Shown here: positions 1-8,880 of the stretch, in pieces
How the letters are laid out: the number at the start of each line of letters is the position of its first letter
How positions within the stretch are numbered: position 1 is the first letter of the stretch
From: a virus
Strand: one strand, 5' to 3'
Virus record (IMG/VR): IMGVR_UViG_3300007511_000004
Location: 62,001-126,000 of that record
DNA: 64,000 nucleotides
The notes under the pieces: generated by a model
Told to the model about the DNA's origin: nothing
The model's input: the letters and a program-made list of their open reading frames with translations, nothing else
Databases searched by the model: none
Position numbers and translations under genes: made by a program

Positions 1-1
1 A

Positions 2-328
2 TATTCTCGTAAGGTATATCTGGATTTAATTGCTACCGGGCAAGAAGCCCTGGGATCAATGTTAGATGTGGCGGATGAGAGCCAACACCCTAGATCTTAT
101 GAAGTACTGTCCGGTATGATTAAGAATATTAGTGATGTAAACGACCGGCTTATGGATATCCATAAAAAGAAGAAAGATATCGCAAAGCCCGCTGATCAAG
201 CTGCCTTACCCCCCACCACCAATAATCTATTCGTAGGATCAACTGCAGAATTACAGAAGATGCTTATTTCGAATAAAAAGGAGGAAGATAACGTGATTGA
301 TGTGAGTGAATATAGTGATGACAAATGA
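2..328 (+). CDS. 16: Terminase small subunit (gp16), 5' partial
   Basis: The reading frame is already open at the window edge, so the N-terminus is missing. The visible 108 residues match the C-terminal part of T4-type small terminases: a helical DNA-recognition/oligomerisation segment with the HPR-YEV motif near residue 31, then the tail motif NNLFVGSTAEL near residue 75. The family recognises phage DNA and stimulates the gp17 packaging ATPase. It overlaps the start of the large subunit gene by a few bases, as is usual for gp16-gp17. The assignment rests on motif recall and position. Confidence 0.85.
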   Translation, partial: YSRKVYLDLIATGQEALGSMLDVADESQHPRSYEVLSGMIKNISDVNDRLMDIHKKKKDIAKPADQAALPPTTNNLFVGSTAELQKMLISNKKEEDNVIDVSEYSDDK

Positions 329-701
329 TGAGGGCTATTTAGGTAACGCTAACATTAAACGCGATGGCGTTATCCACAATTTCACAGAATATGAAGTCCA
401 AGAATATATTAAATGTTCAACGGATCCTGCTTATTTCGCAAAGATATACTGTAAAGTAATCTCTCTGGATAAAGGCCTTGTACCCTTTGACCTTTATCCC
501 TATCAGGAGAGAATGTTCGAACATTTCAATGATAATAGATTCTCTATTGTCCTGGCATGTCGTCAATCCGGGAAGTGTCAAAAATCTGATTCTTATATAC
601 ACATACGTAACAAGAAAACAAATAAAGAAGAACGTATAGCTATAGGTGATTTTCATGAAAGAATTAAAAGAAATATGCAGCAAGATAATCAAGGAATCTA
701 G
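318..701 (+). CDS. 17: Terminase large subunit, N-extein plus split intein N-half
   Basis: This is the first piece of a fractured gp17 gene. About 86 residues are terminase: the adenine-binding region (PFDLYPYQERMF) and the start of the Walker A loop, LACRQSGK. The frame then enters an intein at Cys (576-578) and stops after 41 intein residues, which carry a block A-like segment ending IAIGDFHERIK. The rest of the terminase starts at 1058 in another frame with the complementary intein half. An N-intein this short resembles the atypically split TerL inteins known from metagenomes (AceL-TerL, VidaL). ATG 318 is chosen; GTG 306 and 315 are alternatives. Protein trans-splicing would be needed to make active motor protein. 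Confidence 0.88.
   Translation: MTNDEGYLGNANIKRDGVIHNFTEYEVQEYIKCSTDPAYFAKIYCKVISLDKGLVPFDLYPYQERMFEHFNDNRFSIVLACRQSGKCQKSDSYIHIRNKKTNKEERIAIGDFHERIKRNMQQDNQGI
576..698 (+). other. TerL split intein, N-terminal half (41 aa)
   Basis: The segment starts with the nucleophile Cys directly after the Gly-Lys of Walker A and ends at the stop codon of the fragment. It contains only the block A region; block B and the C-terminal blocks F and G are in the partner at 1058-1429. Boundaries are set by alignment to T4 gp17, whose Walker A reads CRQLGKTT. Confidence 0.82.
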
Positions 702-1077
702 TGCAAAGGGAAGGTCTAAACATCCATTATACGCAGATAACATAGATGCCATCATATCAACTCATGATATGATATTTGAGCATATGAAGCACAAGCCTAT
801 AGGTCAAAAAATATCGAGGCTGTATGCAGAATTAGAAAAGGATGGCTCGGGCAAGGTAGTTTGTGTGGTGTGCAATGTATATACTAGAGATGATATTACC
901 CAACATATACGCAGGTCTCATAATATGGATATTATCACAGAGTATAAACATATGAATTTTTATGATTGCTTCAAAAAAGAACAAGCCATATTAAGAGAAT
1001 ATAAAGATCACAGGATTAATATAAATTATAATGGATTTAAAACGACAGAGGCATTCAATGCAGCGGTTGCTATCTGA
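655..1077 (+). CDS. ORF inside the terL fracture, zinc-finger protein, possible homing-endonuclease relative
   Basis: This 140-residue ORF lies between the two terL pieces and overlaps both: it begins inside the N-intein coding region and ends inside the C-intein coding region. ATG 655 has an AGGTG ribosome site five bases upstream. The middle (about residues 68-90) contains a C-x2-C-x10-H-x4-H zinc finger, a pattern found in DNA-binding parts of homing endonucleases and phage regulators. No LAGLIDADG, GIY-YIG or HNH catalytic motif is visible. Fractured phage genes with split inteins often carry a free-standing homing endonuclease at this place, which is why it is suggested here, but nuclease activity is inference. 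Confidence 0.6.
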   Translation: MKELKEICSKIIKESSAKGRSKHPLYADNIDAIISTHDMIFEHMKHKPIGQKISRLYAELEKDGSGKVVCVVCNVYTRDDITQHIRRSHNMDIITEYKHMNFYDCFKKEQAILREYKDHRININYNGFKTTEAFNAAVAI

Positions 1078-1429
1078 TAATACAGAGAGAAAATTCATTG
1101 AAGAGTTTGACGTTTCCGATTATGAAATTCTTACTGAAGATGGGTATAAGGATATTACATCATCCAAAAAGACCATCAAATATGATATATGGAAAGTAAC
1201 CTGTGAGAATGGGCATTTCATAGAATGCGCTGATACCCACATTATTATAGATTCGAATGGCACTGAGATATATGCTAAGGATTCTTTGGGTGCATTGATA
1301 CAGACTATTGACGGTAACAGTAAAGTAATATCTGTGGTTAAGGATAATATTCCCCCAGAACATATGTATGATTTATCTGTCAACTCTGATACACATACGT
1401 TTTATTCTAATGGTATATTAAGTCATAAT
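1058..1429 (+). other. TerL split intein, C-terminal half
   Basis: The segment carries block B, block F (MYDLSVNSDTHTFYSNG) and the terminal His-Asn, with Ser as +1 extein residue. Because the break lies directly after block A, this half is unusually long for a C-intein (about 124 aa) and holds most of the Hint fold. Confidence 0.82.
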
Positions 1430-2776
1430 AGCATCAGTTCAGTTGCGTATCTATTGTGGTATGCGATTTTCACCCCCGAGAAAACAGTTGCAATCCTGGC
1501 TAACAAAGGGGATACCGCCCGAGAGATGTTGGCGCGGGTTACCTTAATGCTGGAGAATCTCCCGTTCTTCCTTCAGCCAGGAACAAAGGTTTTAAATAAA
1601 GGCTCTTTAGAATTTAGTAACCATAGTCGTATCATCGCCCGAGCGACTTCCGGCTCATCTATTCGTGGTATGTCGGTTAACTTACTTTACTTGGATGAGT
1701 TTGCCTTTGTGGAACGTGCTACTGAGTTCTATACATCAACTTATCCCGTGGTATCTTCAGGTAAAGATACTAAGGTTATTATCACCTCCACCGCTAATGG
1801 AATAGGGAACATATATCATAAATTATGGGAGGGTGCGGTTCAGGGCACTAATGATTATAAACCCTTTAGAGTTGATTGGTGGGATGTACCCGGCCGCGAT
1901 GAAGAGTGGAAGAAACAAACTATTGCTAATACTTCTCCGTTGCAATTTGAACAGGAGTTCTTAAATTCATTCCTGGGGACGGGAGACACTCTAGTTGCTG
2001 CAGATACCCTTTTAAAACTTCGAGCAAAAGAACCAATTATCCGTAGGCCAGATGGGGCTGTTATTTACACAGAGCCCGAAAAAGGTCATGAATATATTAC
2101 TTTAGTGGATGTAGCAAAAGGAAGAGGTCAGGATTATTCTACTTTTAATGTAATCGACGTAACATCTAGACCTTGGAAGCAAGTCGCAGTTTATCGAAAT
2201 AATATTATCTCTCCGATCCTCTTCCCCGATATTATTTATAAGTATGCGAAGTCTTACAACGAATCTTTGGTAGTAGTAGAAAATAACGACTCGGGCCAGG
2301 TAGTTTGTAATGGATTATATTATGATTTAGAATATGAGAATATGTTCCTGGAATCAAGCGTAAAAGCAAATGGAATCGGAATTCTAATGACCAGAAAAGT
2401 AAAAAGACTTGGTTGTTCGGGATTTAAGGATATGATAGAAACGGATAAGCTTGAGATCGTAGATGAAGACACTATTATAGAGATAAGTACGTTCGTTGCG
2501 AAAGGACAATCCTATGAAGCAAGTGATGGTAACCACGATGATCTAGTAATGAATTTAGTATTATTTGGCTATTTCGTTGGAACTAATTATTTTGGGGATC
2601 TTACGGATATCAATCTAAAACAGATGTTATTTGAACAAAATCTAAGAGAAATTGAAGCAGATATATTACCATTCGGCTATATCGAAAACAATGAAGAATA
2701 TATTCAGGAATTAACGGATGAGTCGGATCCGGATGCCCCCGATTGGCGTTTCGATCCATCAATTCATAGCTTTTAA
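1058..2776 (+). CDS. 17: Split intein C-half plus terminase large subunit C-extein (gp17)
   Basis: The first 124 residues are the intein C-half, including block B (VTCENGHFIECADTH) and the terminal block ending GILSHN. Splicing to Ser+1 (codon 1430-1432) completes Walker A as GKS. The 448-residue C-extein holds Walker B (LLYLDEFAF), the coupling motif ITSTANG and the RNase H-fold nuclease acidic residues (DVAKGRGQDYS, ENNDSG, DGNHDDLVM). Together with the N piece it gives about 534 residues, close to marine T4-like terminases. ATG 1058 has an AGAGG site six bases upstream; ATG 1031 in the same frame lacks one. It acts at the portal as the packaging ATPase and headful nuclease. Confidence 0.9.
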   Translation: MQRLLSDNTERKFIEEFDVSDYEILTEDGYKDITSSKKTIKYDIWKVTCENGHFIECADTHIIIDSNGTEIYAKDSLGALIQTIDGNSKVISVVKDNIPPEHMYDLSVNSDTHTFYSNGILSHNSISSVAYLLWYAIFTPEKTVAILANKGDTAREMLARVTLMLENLPFFLQPGTKVLNKGSLEFSNHSRIIARATSGSSIRGMSVNLLYLDEFAFVERATEFYTSTYPVVSSGKDTKVIITSTANGIGNIYHKLWEGAVQGTNDYKPFRVDWWDVPGRDEEWKKQTIANTSPLQFEQEFLNSFLGTGDTLVAADTLLKLRAKEPIIRRPDGAVIYTEPEKGHEYITLVDVAKGRGQDYSTFNVIDVTSRPWKQVAVYRNNIISPILFPDIIYKYAKSYNESLVVVENNDSGQVVCNGLYYDLEYENMFLESSVKANGIGILMTRKVKRLGCSGFKDMIETDKLEIVDEDTIIEISTFVAKGQSYEASDGNHDDLVMNLVLFGYFVGTNYFGDLTDINLKQMLFEQNLREIEADILPFGYIENNEEYIQELTDESDPDAPDWRFDPSIHSF

Positions 2777-2780
2777 AAAG

Positions 2781-2788
2781 CATAAATA
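2781..2788 (+). promoter_or_regulatory. Late promoter (CATAAATA) upstream of gp18
   Basis: A T4-type late -10 element variant lies 60 bases before the sheath gene start. It is read by the gp55 sigma factor with the gp45 clamp. Confidence 0.6.
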
Positions 2789-2847
2789 ATAGTAATTGAT
2801 CACATCCGTATTATGATAAAAACCCGTATAATTAAGGAGAAAATCCA

Positions 2848-4662
2848 ATGGCATTAGGTATACCATCATCTTCTCCTGCAGTAAACTTTAGAGAAATTGA
2901 TCAATCGGGATCGATCTCTAGTACTCCAACATCAGTTGGGGTTATTGCAGGCGATTTTAGTTGGGGACCAGTATCTGAAGCTGTTCTAGTCCAGAATGAA
3001 GAAGGACTGGTAGCACAATTCGGTACTCCTACCACAACTAATACTGTGGACTTCCACAGCGCAGCATATTTTCTAAGATATGCAGAAGGGCTTTACGTTA
3101 TTCGTGAGGTTGATGGAGACTCAGCTAGTGCAACTGCAGCACAAAACGCTTACTCGATCACCACACCTACTAGCGCTCCCTTTGTAAAGAATAAAACTCA
3201 TTACGACCAACAGGCCGATACTCTAGATAACTTCTCTGGCGATAGTGCTAGTGATCCTTCTCTAGTCCGCGGTCACGAGGTTATTGCTCGTTACCCAGGC
3301 ACAATTGGTAACGATCTTCTAGTATCCATCTGTCCTGCTTCAGGTTCGGACTCTGCATTTGATGCATGGGGTTACAACGGATCATTCGATGGCGCGCCAA
3401 GTACCTCAGCATATGCTTCAGGTCGGAACGGAACATCGGACGAAGTCCACGTAGTCGTTGTCGATGAAACCGGTGGCATTTCTGGTACTGCTGGAACAGT
3501 TCTAGAAAAATACCCATATCTCTCAGTTGCAACTGATGCAAAAACCCCAGAAGGTCAATCGACCTATGTTAAAACTGTTCTGAATGAACGTTCAGAATAT
3601 GTACATTTTGCATCGTTCGGTTCAAGTCTGGCATTCGACTCGGATGCTTGGGGCTTAGCTTCAAACGTAGGTACTGCAACTACACCAGGATCCAGCAAAA
3701 CCTTCATTTCAGGTCTTGATGCCAAAAATTATACATTAGGTAACGCTGCTAATTCTTCCACTTTGGGAACGGGTGATATGGCAAGAGCTTATGATACGGT
3801 AGAGGATGTTGAGGCTATTGACGTTGATCTGCTTATTGCTCCAAGCTTGAGCAGCTCGGCCGATCAGGATACTGTCGTAGAAGATCTGGTTACTATTGCT
3901 GGTACCACACGTAAAGACGCACTAGTTGTCGCCTCACCGGCACGCAGCGATGTGGTTAATATTGCCGCTCCAACTGCAGTTACCAACACTGTAACTACAG
4001 CTAATAGTCATAGTAACTCGTCCTATCTAACCCTTGCTGGTAACTTCCTAAAGGTATATGATAAGTATAACGACAACTATATCTGGATCCCAGCAGCTTC
4101 GTCAGTAGCAGGTCTTATGGCAGCAACTGATAGAGAACAGGGCGCTTGGTACTCACCTGCAGGTACAAGACGCGGCCAAATCCGCGGAGTTACAGATCTT
4201 GCAATTAACCCTACTAAGTTGCAACGCGATACACTTTATAAAGCAGGTGTTAACCCAATTGCAACCCTGACTGGTCAAGGGACATTACTATACGGCGATA
4301 AGACTAAACTTAATCGACCAAGCGCTTTCGATCGTATTAACGTTCGTCGTCTGTTCTTGAAGATTGAGAAAGAAATCGCTAATTATGCTAGAAACCTCGT
4401 TTTTGAATTCAATGACGAATTCACTCGCGCAGAGTTTGTTGGTGTTGTAGAACCATACCTAAGAGATATCCAAGCCAGAAGAGGCATTACGGATTTCCGC
4501 GTGGTCTGCGATGAGACAAATAATACGCCGACAGTCGTCGATAATAACGAGTTTATTGCTAGCATATATATTAAACCGGCCAGATCGATCAACTACATCA
4601 CTCTAAACTTTGTTGCAGTACGCACCGGCGTTTCGTTTGAAGAAGTCGTAGGTCAGGGATAA
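2848..4662 (+). CDS. 18: Tail sheath protein (gp18)
   Basis: This 604-residue protein forms the contractile tail sheath. The N-terminus (about 1-30, PAVNFREID) and early GVIAGDFSWGP segment match T4-like sheaths, as does the conserved C-terminal domain (about 440-600) containing GVNPIATLTGQGTLLYGDKT and NRLxxF-like helices. T4 gp18 is 659 residues and marine homologues are often longer, so this is at the short end. Codon use is high-expression-like. It has an AAGGAG site and is followed 10 bases later by the tube gene, the standard gp18-gp19 pair. Confidence 0.95.
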   Translation: MALGIPSSSPAVNFREIDQSGSISSTPTSVGVIAGDFSWGPVSEAVLVQNEEGLVAQFGTPTTTNTVDFHSAAYFLRYAEGLYVIREVDGDSASATAAQNAYSITTPTSAPFVKNKTHYDQQADTLDNFSGDSASDPSLVRGHEVIARYPGTIGNDLLVSICPASGSDSAFDAWGYNGSFDGAPSTSAYASGRNGTSDEVHVVVVDETGGISGTAGTVLEKYPYLSVATDAKTPEGQSTYVKTVLNERSEYVHFASFGSSLAFDSDAWGLASNVGTATTPGSSKTFISGLDAKNYTLGNAANSSTLGTGDMARAYDTVEDVEAIDVDLLIAPSLSSSADQDTVVEDLVTIAGTTRKDALVVASPARSDVVNIAAPTAVTNTVTTANSHSNSSYLTLAGNFLKVYDKYNDNYIWIPAASSVAGLMAATDREQGAWYSPAGTRRGQIRGVTDLAINPTKLQRDTLYKAGVNPIATLTGQGTLLYGDKTKLNRPSAFDRINVRRLFLKIEKEIANYARNLVFEFNDEFTRAEFVGVVEPYLRDIQARRGITDFRVVCDETNNTPTVVDNNEFIASIYIKPARSINYITLNFVAVRTGVSFEEVVGQG

Positions 4663-4672
4663 GGAGGCTACA

Positions 4673-5206
4673 ATGGTACTTAACGTACAACAGTTTAAAA
4701 CAGAATTGGTTAAAGGTGGGTCTAGAGCCAACCTTTTCGAAGCCGAAATTAATCTCCCTGCTAGCTTGGGGTCTAATGAGATTACTAAGGTCTCTAAGTT
4801 TCTAGTAAAAACTGCAGAGATCCCTGGTTCGACTATTACCCCGATTATCATCCCATTCCGTGGTAGACAACTTAAGATCTCAGGCGATAGAACCTTTGAT
4901 CCATGGACAGTTACCATTATCAATGATGGTGATATGAAGATTCGTAAGGGTATTGAAGAGTGGATGAATTCTATCAATAATCATGAGGATAACCAAGGTG
5001 CGGTAGATAACTATTTTGCCCAACTGAACGTTGCTCAAATTGATAGACAGCTCGGTAAAGAGGTCAAAGGCCAGAAATGGACGTTCGTAGATGCGTGGCC
5101 ATCTGATCTAGGCCCGATTTCGGTATCATTCGATAACGAAAATCAGATCCAAGAATATCAGGTCACGTTCCAGTACCAATACTGGACTTCAGATCGTACC
5201 ACCTAA
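4673..5206 (+). CDS. 19: Tail tube protein (gp19)
   Basis: This 177-residue protein builds the inner tail tube. Recognised family segments include the N-terminal GGSRANLFEAEINLP, the central PGSTITPIIIPFRGRQLKI, and the TVTIINDGDMKIRKGIEEWMN stretch typical of gp19. A strong AAGGAGG ribosome site sits nine bases before the ATG, consistent with the high copy number needed. It follows the sheath gene and precedes a late promoter and hairpin. Confidence 0.95.
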   Translation: MVLNVQQFKTELVKGGSRANLFEAEINLPASLGSNEITKVSKFLVKTAEIPGSTITPIIIPFRGRQLKISGDRTFDPWTVTIINDGDMKIRKGIEEWMNSINNHEDNQGAVDNYFAQLNVAQIDRQLGKEVKGQKWTFVDAWPSDLGPISVSFDNENQIQEYQVTFQYQYWTSDRTT

Positions 5207-5216
5207 TACGATCATA

Positions 5217-5224
5217 TATAAATA
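5217..5224 (+). promoter_or_regulatory. Late promoter (TATAAATA) upstream of gp20
   Basis: A perfect T4-type late element lies between gp19 and the portal gene, 57 bases before ATG 5274. The hairpin at 5227-5250 would lie at or near the start of its transcript. Confidence 0.75.
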
Positions 5225-5226
5225 AT

Positions 5227-5250
5227 AAGAAGGGCAGTTATGCCCTTCTT
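5227..5250 (+). terminator. Hairpin between gp19 and gp20
   Basis: A perfect 10-bp stem (AAGAAGGGCA / TGCCCTTCTT) with a GTTA loop is present. No T run follows beyond the stem, so it may act as a weak terminator or as a 5' stem-loop of the late portal mRNA. Confidence 0.6.
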
Positions 5251-5273
5251 AACTATTGAGTAAGGAAAAGGTA

Positions 5274-6806
5274 ATGGCAGATAACAGTCTTCAGCTATTT
5301 GGATTCGAGATCAAAAGAGCGAAGAAAAAAGAAGCTCAGAAGTCTCCATCCATTGTACCTCCAACAGATACGGACGGAGCTGGCTATGTTACCGCTTCAG
5401 GTGCAGGACATTATGGTCAATATGTAGATATTGATGGCGATAAAGCTAAAGATAATTACCAACTAGTTATGAAGTACCGGGGGTCTTCGATGCACCCCGA
5501 GGTCGATATGGCTATCGAAGAGATTGTCAATGAAGCTATTATGACTTCCGAATTACAGGCTCCGGTCAATGTTAATTTGGATAAAGTCGAAGCTTCTGAT
5601 AAAATTAAAAAAAGTATCCAAGAGGAGTTCGATCGGGTTCTGTCTCTGTTGAACTTTGCAGATAATGGCGTCGATATGTTTAGACGTTGGTATATCGATG
5701 GACGACTAGTACACCACATTATCGTGGATGAAGCGAATCTGAAAAACGGCATTCAAGAAATTCGATTCATGGATGCATCAAAGGTTCGAAAAATTCGAGA
5801 GATCCAATATAAAAGGGATACGACTGGTGGACCACAGGGCGCAAAGGTCGTCGATAAAGTAAAAGAATATTACGTCTATCAGGAAAAGCCAGGCGCACAG
5901 ACGGGTGCAGTTAAATTAACTGAAGATTCTGTCAGTTATGTCTCATCTGGTCTACTTGATGAATCCCGCAGAAAAGTAATTTCATATCTACATAAATCAC
6001 TAAAAGCCGTTAACCAATTACGCATGATGGAGGACTCGCTAGTAATATATCGTCTAGCTAGAGCGCCAGAACGCCGTATCTTTTATGTAGACGTCGGTAA
6101 CTTACCTAAGGGTAAAGCCGAAGAATATATGAAAGGTATCATGACCAAGTATCGTAATAAATTGGTCTACGATTCTAATACCGGTGATATTCGAGATGAT
6201 AGAAAACATATGTCAATGCTCGAAGATATCTGGCTACCTCGCCGCGAGGGCGGTCGTGGGACTGAGATCTCCACTTTACCAGGCGGGGAGAATCTGGGTC
6301 AGATTGACGATATCATTTATTTCCAAAAACGTCTATATAGAGCATTGAACGTCCCTCTTAATAGATTAGAACAAGAATCTCAATTTTCACTGGGGCGATC
6401 TAATGAGATTACCCGAGAAGAAATTAAGTTCCAGAAATTTATTGATAAACTACGTAATAAATTTGGTAAACTGATGATCGAGCTTCTTAAGAAACAGCTT
6501 CTTATGAAGGCGATTATCACTGAGGACGACTGGGAGAATTGGAAAAACGATATCAACATTGATTATCTCCGTGATAACCATTTCACCGAACTGATGGAAA
6601 ATGATATCCTCCGGGAGAAGATTCAGACCCTTGACCAAGTAGGTCAATACGTAGGTGAATACTTTACTAAAGAGTGGGTTCTGAAAAATGTTCTTAGATA
6701 TGATGAGGATGATATCGCGGAGCTTGAAAAAGCCAGTGAGAGTAACGACGATGCTGAAGAAGAAAGTGATGCTAGATTGTCTAAAAACGATGAATTAGAC
6801 AATTAA
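5274..6806 (+). CDS. 20: Portal vertex protein (gp20)
   Basis: The 510-residue portal protein forms the dodecameric ring through which DNA enters and the tail attaches. Family segments seen are YRGSSMHPEVDMAIEEIVNE (about residue 65), DRKHMSMLEDIWLPRREGG (about 310) and the GENLGQIDDIIYFQKRLYRA helix followed by LNVPLNRLE. Length matches T4 gp20 (524). ATG 5274 is preferred because AAGGA lies seven bases upstream; an in-frame TTG at 5256 is possible. The C-terminal 40 residues are acidic and low complexity. Confidence 0.95.
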   Translation: MADNSLQLFGFEIKRAKKKEAQKSPSIVPPTDTDGAGYVTASGAGHYGQYVDIDGDKAKDNYQLVMKYRGSSMHPEVDMAIEEIVNEAIMTSELQAPVNVNLDKVEASDKIKKSIQEEFDRVLSLLNFADNGVDMFRRWYIDGRLVHHIIVDEANLKNGIQEIRFMDASKVRKIREIQYKRDTTGGPQGAKVVDKVKEYYVYQEKPGAQTGAVKLTEDSVSYVSSGLLDESRRKVISYLHKSLKAVNQLRMMEDSLVIYRLARAPERRIFYVDVGNLPKGKAEEYMKGIMTKYRNKLVYDSNTGDIRDDRKHMSMLEDIWLPRREGGRGTEISTLPGGENLGQIDDIIYFQKRLYRALNVPLNRLEQESQFSLGRSNEITREEIKFQKFIDKLRNKFGKLMIELLKKQLLMKAIITEDDWENWKNDINIDYLRDNHFTELMENDILREKIQTLDQVGQYVGEYFTKEWVLKNVLRYDEDDIAELEKASESNDDAEEESDARLSKNDELDN

Positions 6807-6830
6807 ATTGGATGTCAAGCTTTTCATTCG

Positions 6831-6838
6831 TATAAATA
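6831..6838 (+). promoter_or_regulatory. Late promoter (TATAAATA) for the prohead core block
   Basis: A perfect late element lies 26 bases before the gp67-like gene and can drive gp67-21-22-23. Confidence 0.75.
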
Positions 6839-6856
6839 ATATACAAGGAGAATATA

Positions 6857-7171
6857 ATGAATAATATTGAAGATTTGATCCAGAATGTACTGGACGGCGA
6901 TTTTAATAAAGCCAATGACGTTTTTGCCGGGTTGGTGGCTGATAAACAATCAGATGTATTAGCACAAGAAAAAATCGCTATAGCTAACCAAATCTTTAAT
7001 GGGTCAGTTGAAGCTGAAGAGCCAGCTGAGGGGCCTATCTCAAATGAGACCGATCAGGAAGACGAGGTTGCATTAGAGGCAGATGCTGAGGACCCAATTG
7101 AGGATGATATCAATATTGATGATATTAATGTTGATGATATCGATCTAGAAGAATTAGAAAATCAGGAATAA
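6857..7171 (+). CDS. 67: Prohead core protein, gp67-like
   Basis: This is a 104-residue acidic protein. The N-terminal 50 residues (a small helical segment starting MNNIEDLIQNVLDGDF) resemble gp67-type core proteins of marine T4-like phages. The C-terminal half is almost entirely Asp/Glu with repeated DDIN/DDI units. Position between portal and prohead protease is the gp67 position in T4. Its likely role is internal scaffold component, cleaved by gp21 on maturation. The assignment rests mainly on synteny and composition. Confidence 0.75.
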   Translation: MNNIEDLIQNVLDGDFNKANDVFAGLVADKQSDVLAQEKIAIANQIFNGSVEAEEPAEGPISNETDQEDEVALEADAEDPIEDDINIDDINVDDIDLEELENQE

Positions 7172-7175
7172 TTAA

Positions 7176-7832
7176 ATGAAACTGATCAGCGAATATACAG
7201 AAAACGATATCCAGTGTATCGTAGAATCCAAAGAAAATGGCGAGAAGAGATACGTGATTGAAGGCGTATTTGCTCAAGCTGATCAGAAAAACCGTAATGG
7301 TCGCGTTTATCCGAAAATGATTATGGAAGGCGCAGTTAATCGTTACGTAACAGAACAAGTTTCCAAAGGTAGGGCAGTAGGTGAACTAAATCACCCTGAT
7401 GGGCCTACCATCAATTTGGACAAGGTATCTCACAAGATCACGGACCTCAGATTCGAGGGAAATGATGTTGTAGGTAAGGCACAAGTATTGGATACTCCAA
7501 TGGGTAAGATTGTAAAAGGTCTACTTGAAGGTGGTGTTCAACTAGGTGTGTCGACTCGTGGTATGGGAAGTCTAGAGCAACGAAATGGTGTTATGTATGT
7601 CAAGGAAGATTTTCACCTTGCTACCGTAGACATTGTTCAGGATCCATCTGCGCCCCAAGCATTTGTTAATGGGATTATGGAAGGCGTAGAATGGGTTTGG
7701 AACAATGGCATCATTGAGGCTAAAGATATTGAAGAAATTGAGACTGAAATTAGAAACGCTCCACGTGCAGCTCTTTATGAGACGCAGGTTCGTGAGTTTA
7801 AGAATTTCCTCTCGTTGATCAAAAATAGATAA
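7176..7832 (+). CDS. 21: Prohead core protease (gp21)
   Basis: This 218-residue serine protease is of the herpes-assemblin type U35/S77 group. The family signature around NRNGRVYPK, the catalytic His in GELNHP (about residue 73) and the catalytic Ser region VQLGVSTRGMG (about 115) are all visible. Length equals T4 gp21 (212). It degrades the scaffold and trims the capsid protein inside the prohead. It starts four bases after the gp67-like gene and is followed by scaffold and capsid genes. Confidence 0.94.
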   Translation: MKLISEYTENDIQCIVESKENGEKRYVIEGVFAQADQKNRNGRVYPKMIMEGAVNRYVTEQVSKGRAVGELNHPDGPTINLDKVSHKITDLRFEGNDVVGKAQVLDTPMGKIVKGLLEGGVQLGVSTRGMGSLEQRNGVMYVKEDFHLATVDIVQDPSAPQAFVNGIMEGVEWVWNNGIIEAKDIEEIETEIRNAPRAALYETQVREFKNFLSLIKNR

Positions 7833-7842
7833 GGAGTTAAAC

Positions 7843-8880
7843 ATGGCTGATCAAATTCAGGAACAGGATGTTGAGCTCGATGAAATCGACGAAGAAGTCA
7901 TCGAAGAAGCTCATGATCCTAAAAACGCTGAAGCCCAGTCAGTTGCCTCGGTAGATAAAGCTACTGATGCAGGACCGGGTCAAAGTGCAACCAGAACTGG
8001 TGATAGCAGAAAATCAGAACCAATGCCTAAAACTAAGGCTGGTATGATTAATGCTATGTACGGTAAAATGTCTGGAATGAAGAAAGCTGATCTTCAGGCA
8101 ATGTTCAAAGGTATGCACGAAGACGTAGATTTCGAAGAAGTGGAAGCAATTGCTGAAGCACAAATCGACGTCGATTCAGAACTTAAAGACCTTGTGGATA
8201 ACGAAGCAACACTCTCGGAAGAGTTCAAGGAAAAGACTGCAATCCTATTTGATACTGCAGTACAATCCAAGATCGCTGAAGAAGTTGAGCGTCTCGATGA
8301 ACAATACAAGGAAGAACTAGCTGGTGAAGTTTCAACCATGAAAGAATCAATGGTTGAGAAAATTGACAGCTACCTAAACTACGTAGTCGAAAATTGGATG
8401 GACGAAAATAAAATCGCTGTTCAAAATGGTCTTCGTACTGAAATTGCTGAAGGTTTCATGAGCAATCTTAAAGATCTGTTCACAGAGTCTTATATTGAAG
8501 TACCGGAGTCAAAAGTCGACCTAGTTGACGATCTCGCTGGTCAGGTTGAGGAGCTAGAAGAGCGCCTGAACAAGACTACCAAAGACGCGATCGACCTTTC
8601 GGAAGAAATTGAAAATCTTAAGAGAGATCGTATTGTCGCTGAAGCTGCTAAGGGTCTTGCAGACACTCAAGCAGAAAAACTAGCGGGTCTTCTTGAAAAG
8701 GCAGAATTCGAATCAGAAGAAGCTTTCGTTAAGAAAGTGGAAGTAATTAAAGAATCGTATTTTGCGGAACAAAAAGTAGAAGCTGATCCAATTGAGACGG
8801 AAACAATCACTGAAGAAGATACAGTGGAAGTTTCGGCAGTTATGGAACAGTATCTCACAGCTCTTAGAAAAACCCAATAA
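7843..8880 (+). CDS. 22: Prohead scaffold protein (gp22)
   Basis: This 345-residue, highly acidic, largely helical protein is the major internal scaffold. A long coiled-coil region spans about residues 90-300. The segment KTKAGMINAMYGKMSGMKKADL (about 63-84) is typical of marine gp22. It lies between protease and capsid genes, with an AAGGAG site, and is expected to be digested to peptides by gp21. Confidence 0.9.
   Translation: MADQIQEQDVELDEIDEEVIEEAHDPKNAEAQSVASVDKATDAGPGQSATRTGDSRKSEPMPKTKAGMINAMYGKMSGMKKADLQAMFKGMHEDVDFEEVEAIAEAQIDVDSELKDLVDNEATLSEEFKEKTAILFDTAVQSKIAEEVERLDEQYKEELAGEVSTMKESMVEKIDSYLNYVVENWMDENKIAVQNGLRTEIAEGFMSNLKDLFTESYIEVPESKVDLVDDLAGQVEELEERLNKTTKDAIDLSEEIENLKRDRIVAEAAKGLADTQAEKLAGLLEKAEFESEEAFVKKVEVIKESYFAEQKVEADPIETETITEEDTVEVSAVMEQYLTALRKTQ

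Noticed and set aside
318-2776. terL broken by sequencing errors
   Set aside because: Both breaks coincide with intein splice motifs (Cys after GK, His-Asn before Ser), and the gap holds an independent gene with a ribosome site. Random frameshifts would not produce this.
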